Shown: one piece after another, positions 5,682 through 5,831 of the stretch | Position numbering within the stretch: position 1 is the first letter of the stretch | How the letters are laid out: each line of letters opens with the position of its first letter | NCBI GenBank assembly: GCA_002316585.1 | Contig: DCDU01000124.1 | Location: 1-5,831, forward strand | DNA: 5,831 nt | Direction of reading: 5' to 3' | DNA from: Firmicutes bacterium UBA1047 | GTDB lineage: Bacteria; Bacillota; Clostridia; Tissierellales; Sedimentibacteraceae | Position numbers and translations under genes: made by a program | Notes under the pieces: generated by a model | What the model was told of the DNA's origin: nothing | The model's database searches: none | What the model saw: only the letters and a program-made list of their open reading frames with translations

Positions 5682-5831
5682 CTAAAAAACTTTCTTGCTG
5701 TCAAGAAGTATGGTAACAGGACCGTCATTAGTTAACTCTACCTTCATATCCGCACCAAATTCCCCTGTTTGTGTGAATATATTTTTTTCCTTCATTTCAG
5801 CTATATATTTTTCATACATGGGTATTGCCTT
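5682..5831 (-). CDS. dtd: D-aminoacyl-tRNA deacylase, C-terminal 49 residues only
   Basis: The enzyme hydrolyses the ester between a D-amino acid (and mischarged glycine) and tRNA, protecting translation from D-residues; it is a cytoplasmic homodimer. Only the last third is visible, reading in frame from the right edge to TAG at 5684-5682. It shows the ending helix ([13 protein letters not shown]), the [12 protein letters not shown] strand and NDGPVT, which holds the Gly-cis-Pro pair that enforces chirality in this family (visible residues 35-40). The ending ILLDSKK is also typical. The SQFTL motif of the N-terminal half lies outside the window. It is the most upstream visible gene of the leftward operon. 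From memory, relA commonly precedes dtd in Firmicutes, but that cannot be seen here. Confidence 0.93.
   Translation of the reverse strand, partial: KAIPMYEKYIAEMKEKNIFTQTGEFGADMKVELTNDGPVTILLDSKKVF

Overview
The window looks like chromosomal core sequence from a low-GC Gram-positive anaerobe of the Clostridia or a close relative. The reasons are the AT-rich composition, strong AGGAGG-type ribosome binding sites, a T-box riboswitch in front of a tRNA synthetase gene, a HemZ-type radical SAM protein and a PdaA-type sporulation deacetylase. The genus cannot be fixed from this sequence.

Layout, from high to low coordinates (most genes are on the minus strand). An operon enters from the right edge: the 3' end of dtd (D-aminoacyl-tRNA deacylase), a glyoxalase II-like metallo-hydrolase, hemZ, and a small CPHC thioredoxin-fold protein. 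Spacings are 9, 8 and 1 bases, and the operon ends at a hairpin plus T-run at 3222-3254. Facing it is one plus-strand gene (2883-3203), a small DUF1622-like membrane protein with a TTG start and a consensus TTGACA-17-TATAAT promoter. Divergent from that gene is a membrane-anchored PdaA-like polysaccharide deacetylase (1875-2696, minus). Next comes a sigma-A promoter with an extended -10 and a T-box leader (about 1630-1810), which control aspS. The aspS gene runs off the left edge just before class II motif 3.

Functionally, the two ends deal with translation: aspS charges tRNA-Asp under tRNA-sensing control, and dtd removes D-amino acids from tRNA. The middle of the minus operon combines metal- and redox-dependent enzymes. 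The best-resolved element is the T-box. Its specifier triplet reads GAC (Asp), and its UGGC bulge fits a G discriminator base, so both contacts with the tRNA agree with the downstream gene. In Clostridia as I remember them, hemZ is commonly followed by hisS-aspS. Here the space between hemZ and aspS holds the thioredoxin-like, DUF1622 and pdaA genes instead, so this is a local rearrangement.

I found no mobile element, CRISPR array, tRNA or rRNA gene, and no convincing new multi-gene system. The findings are mostly regulatory details and residue-level oddities.
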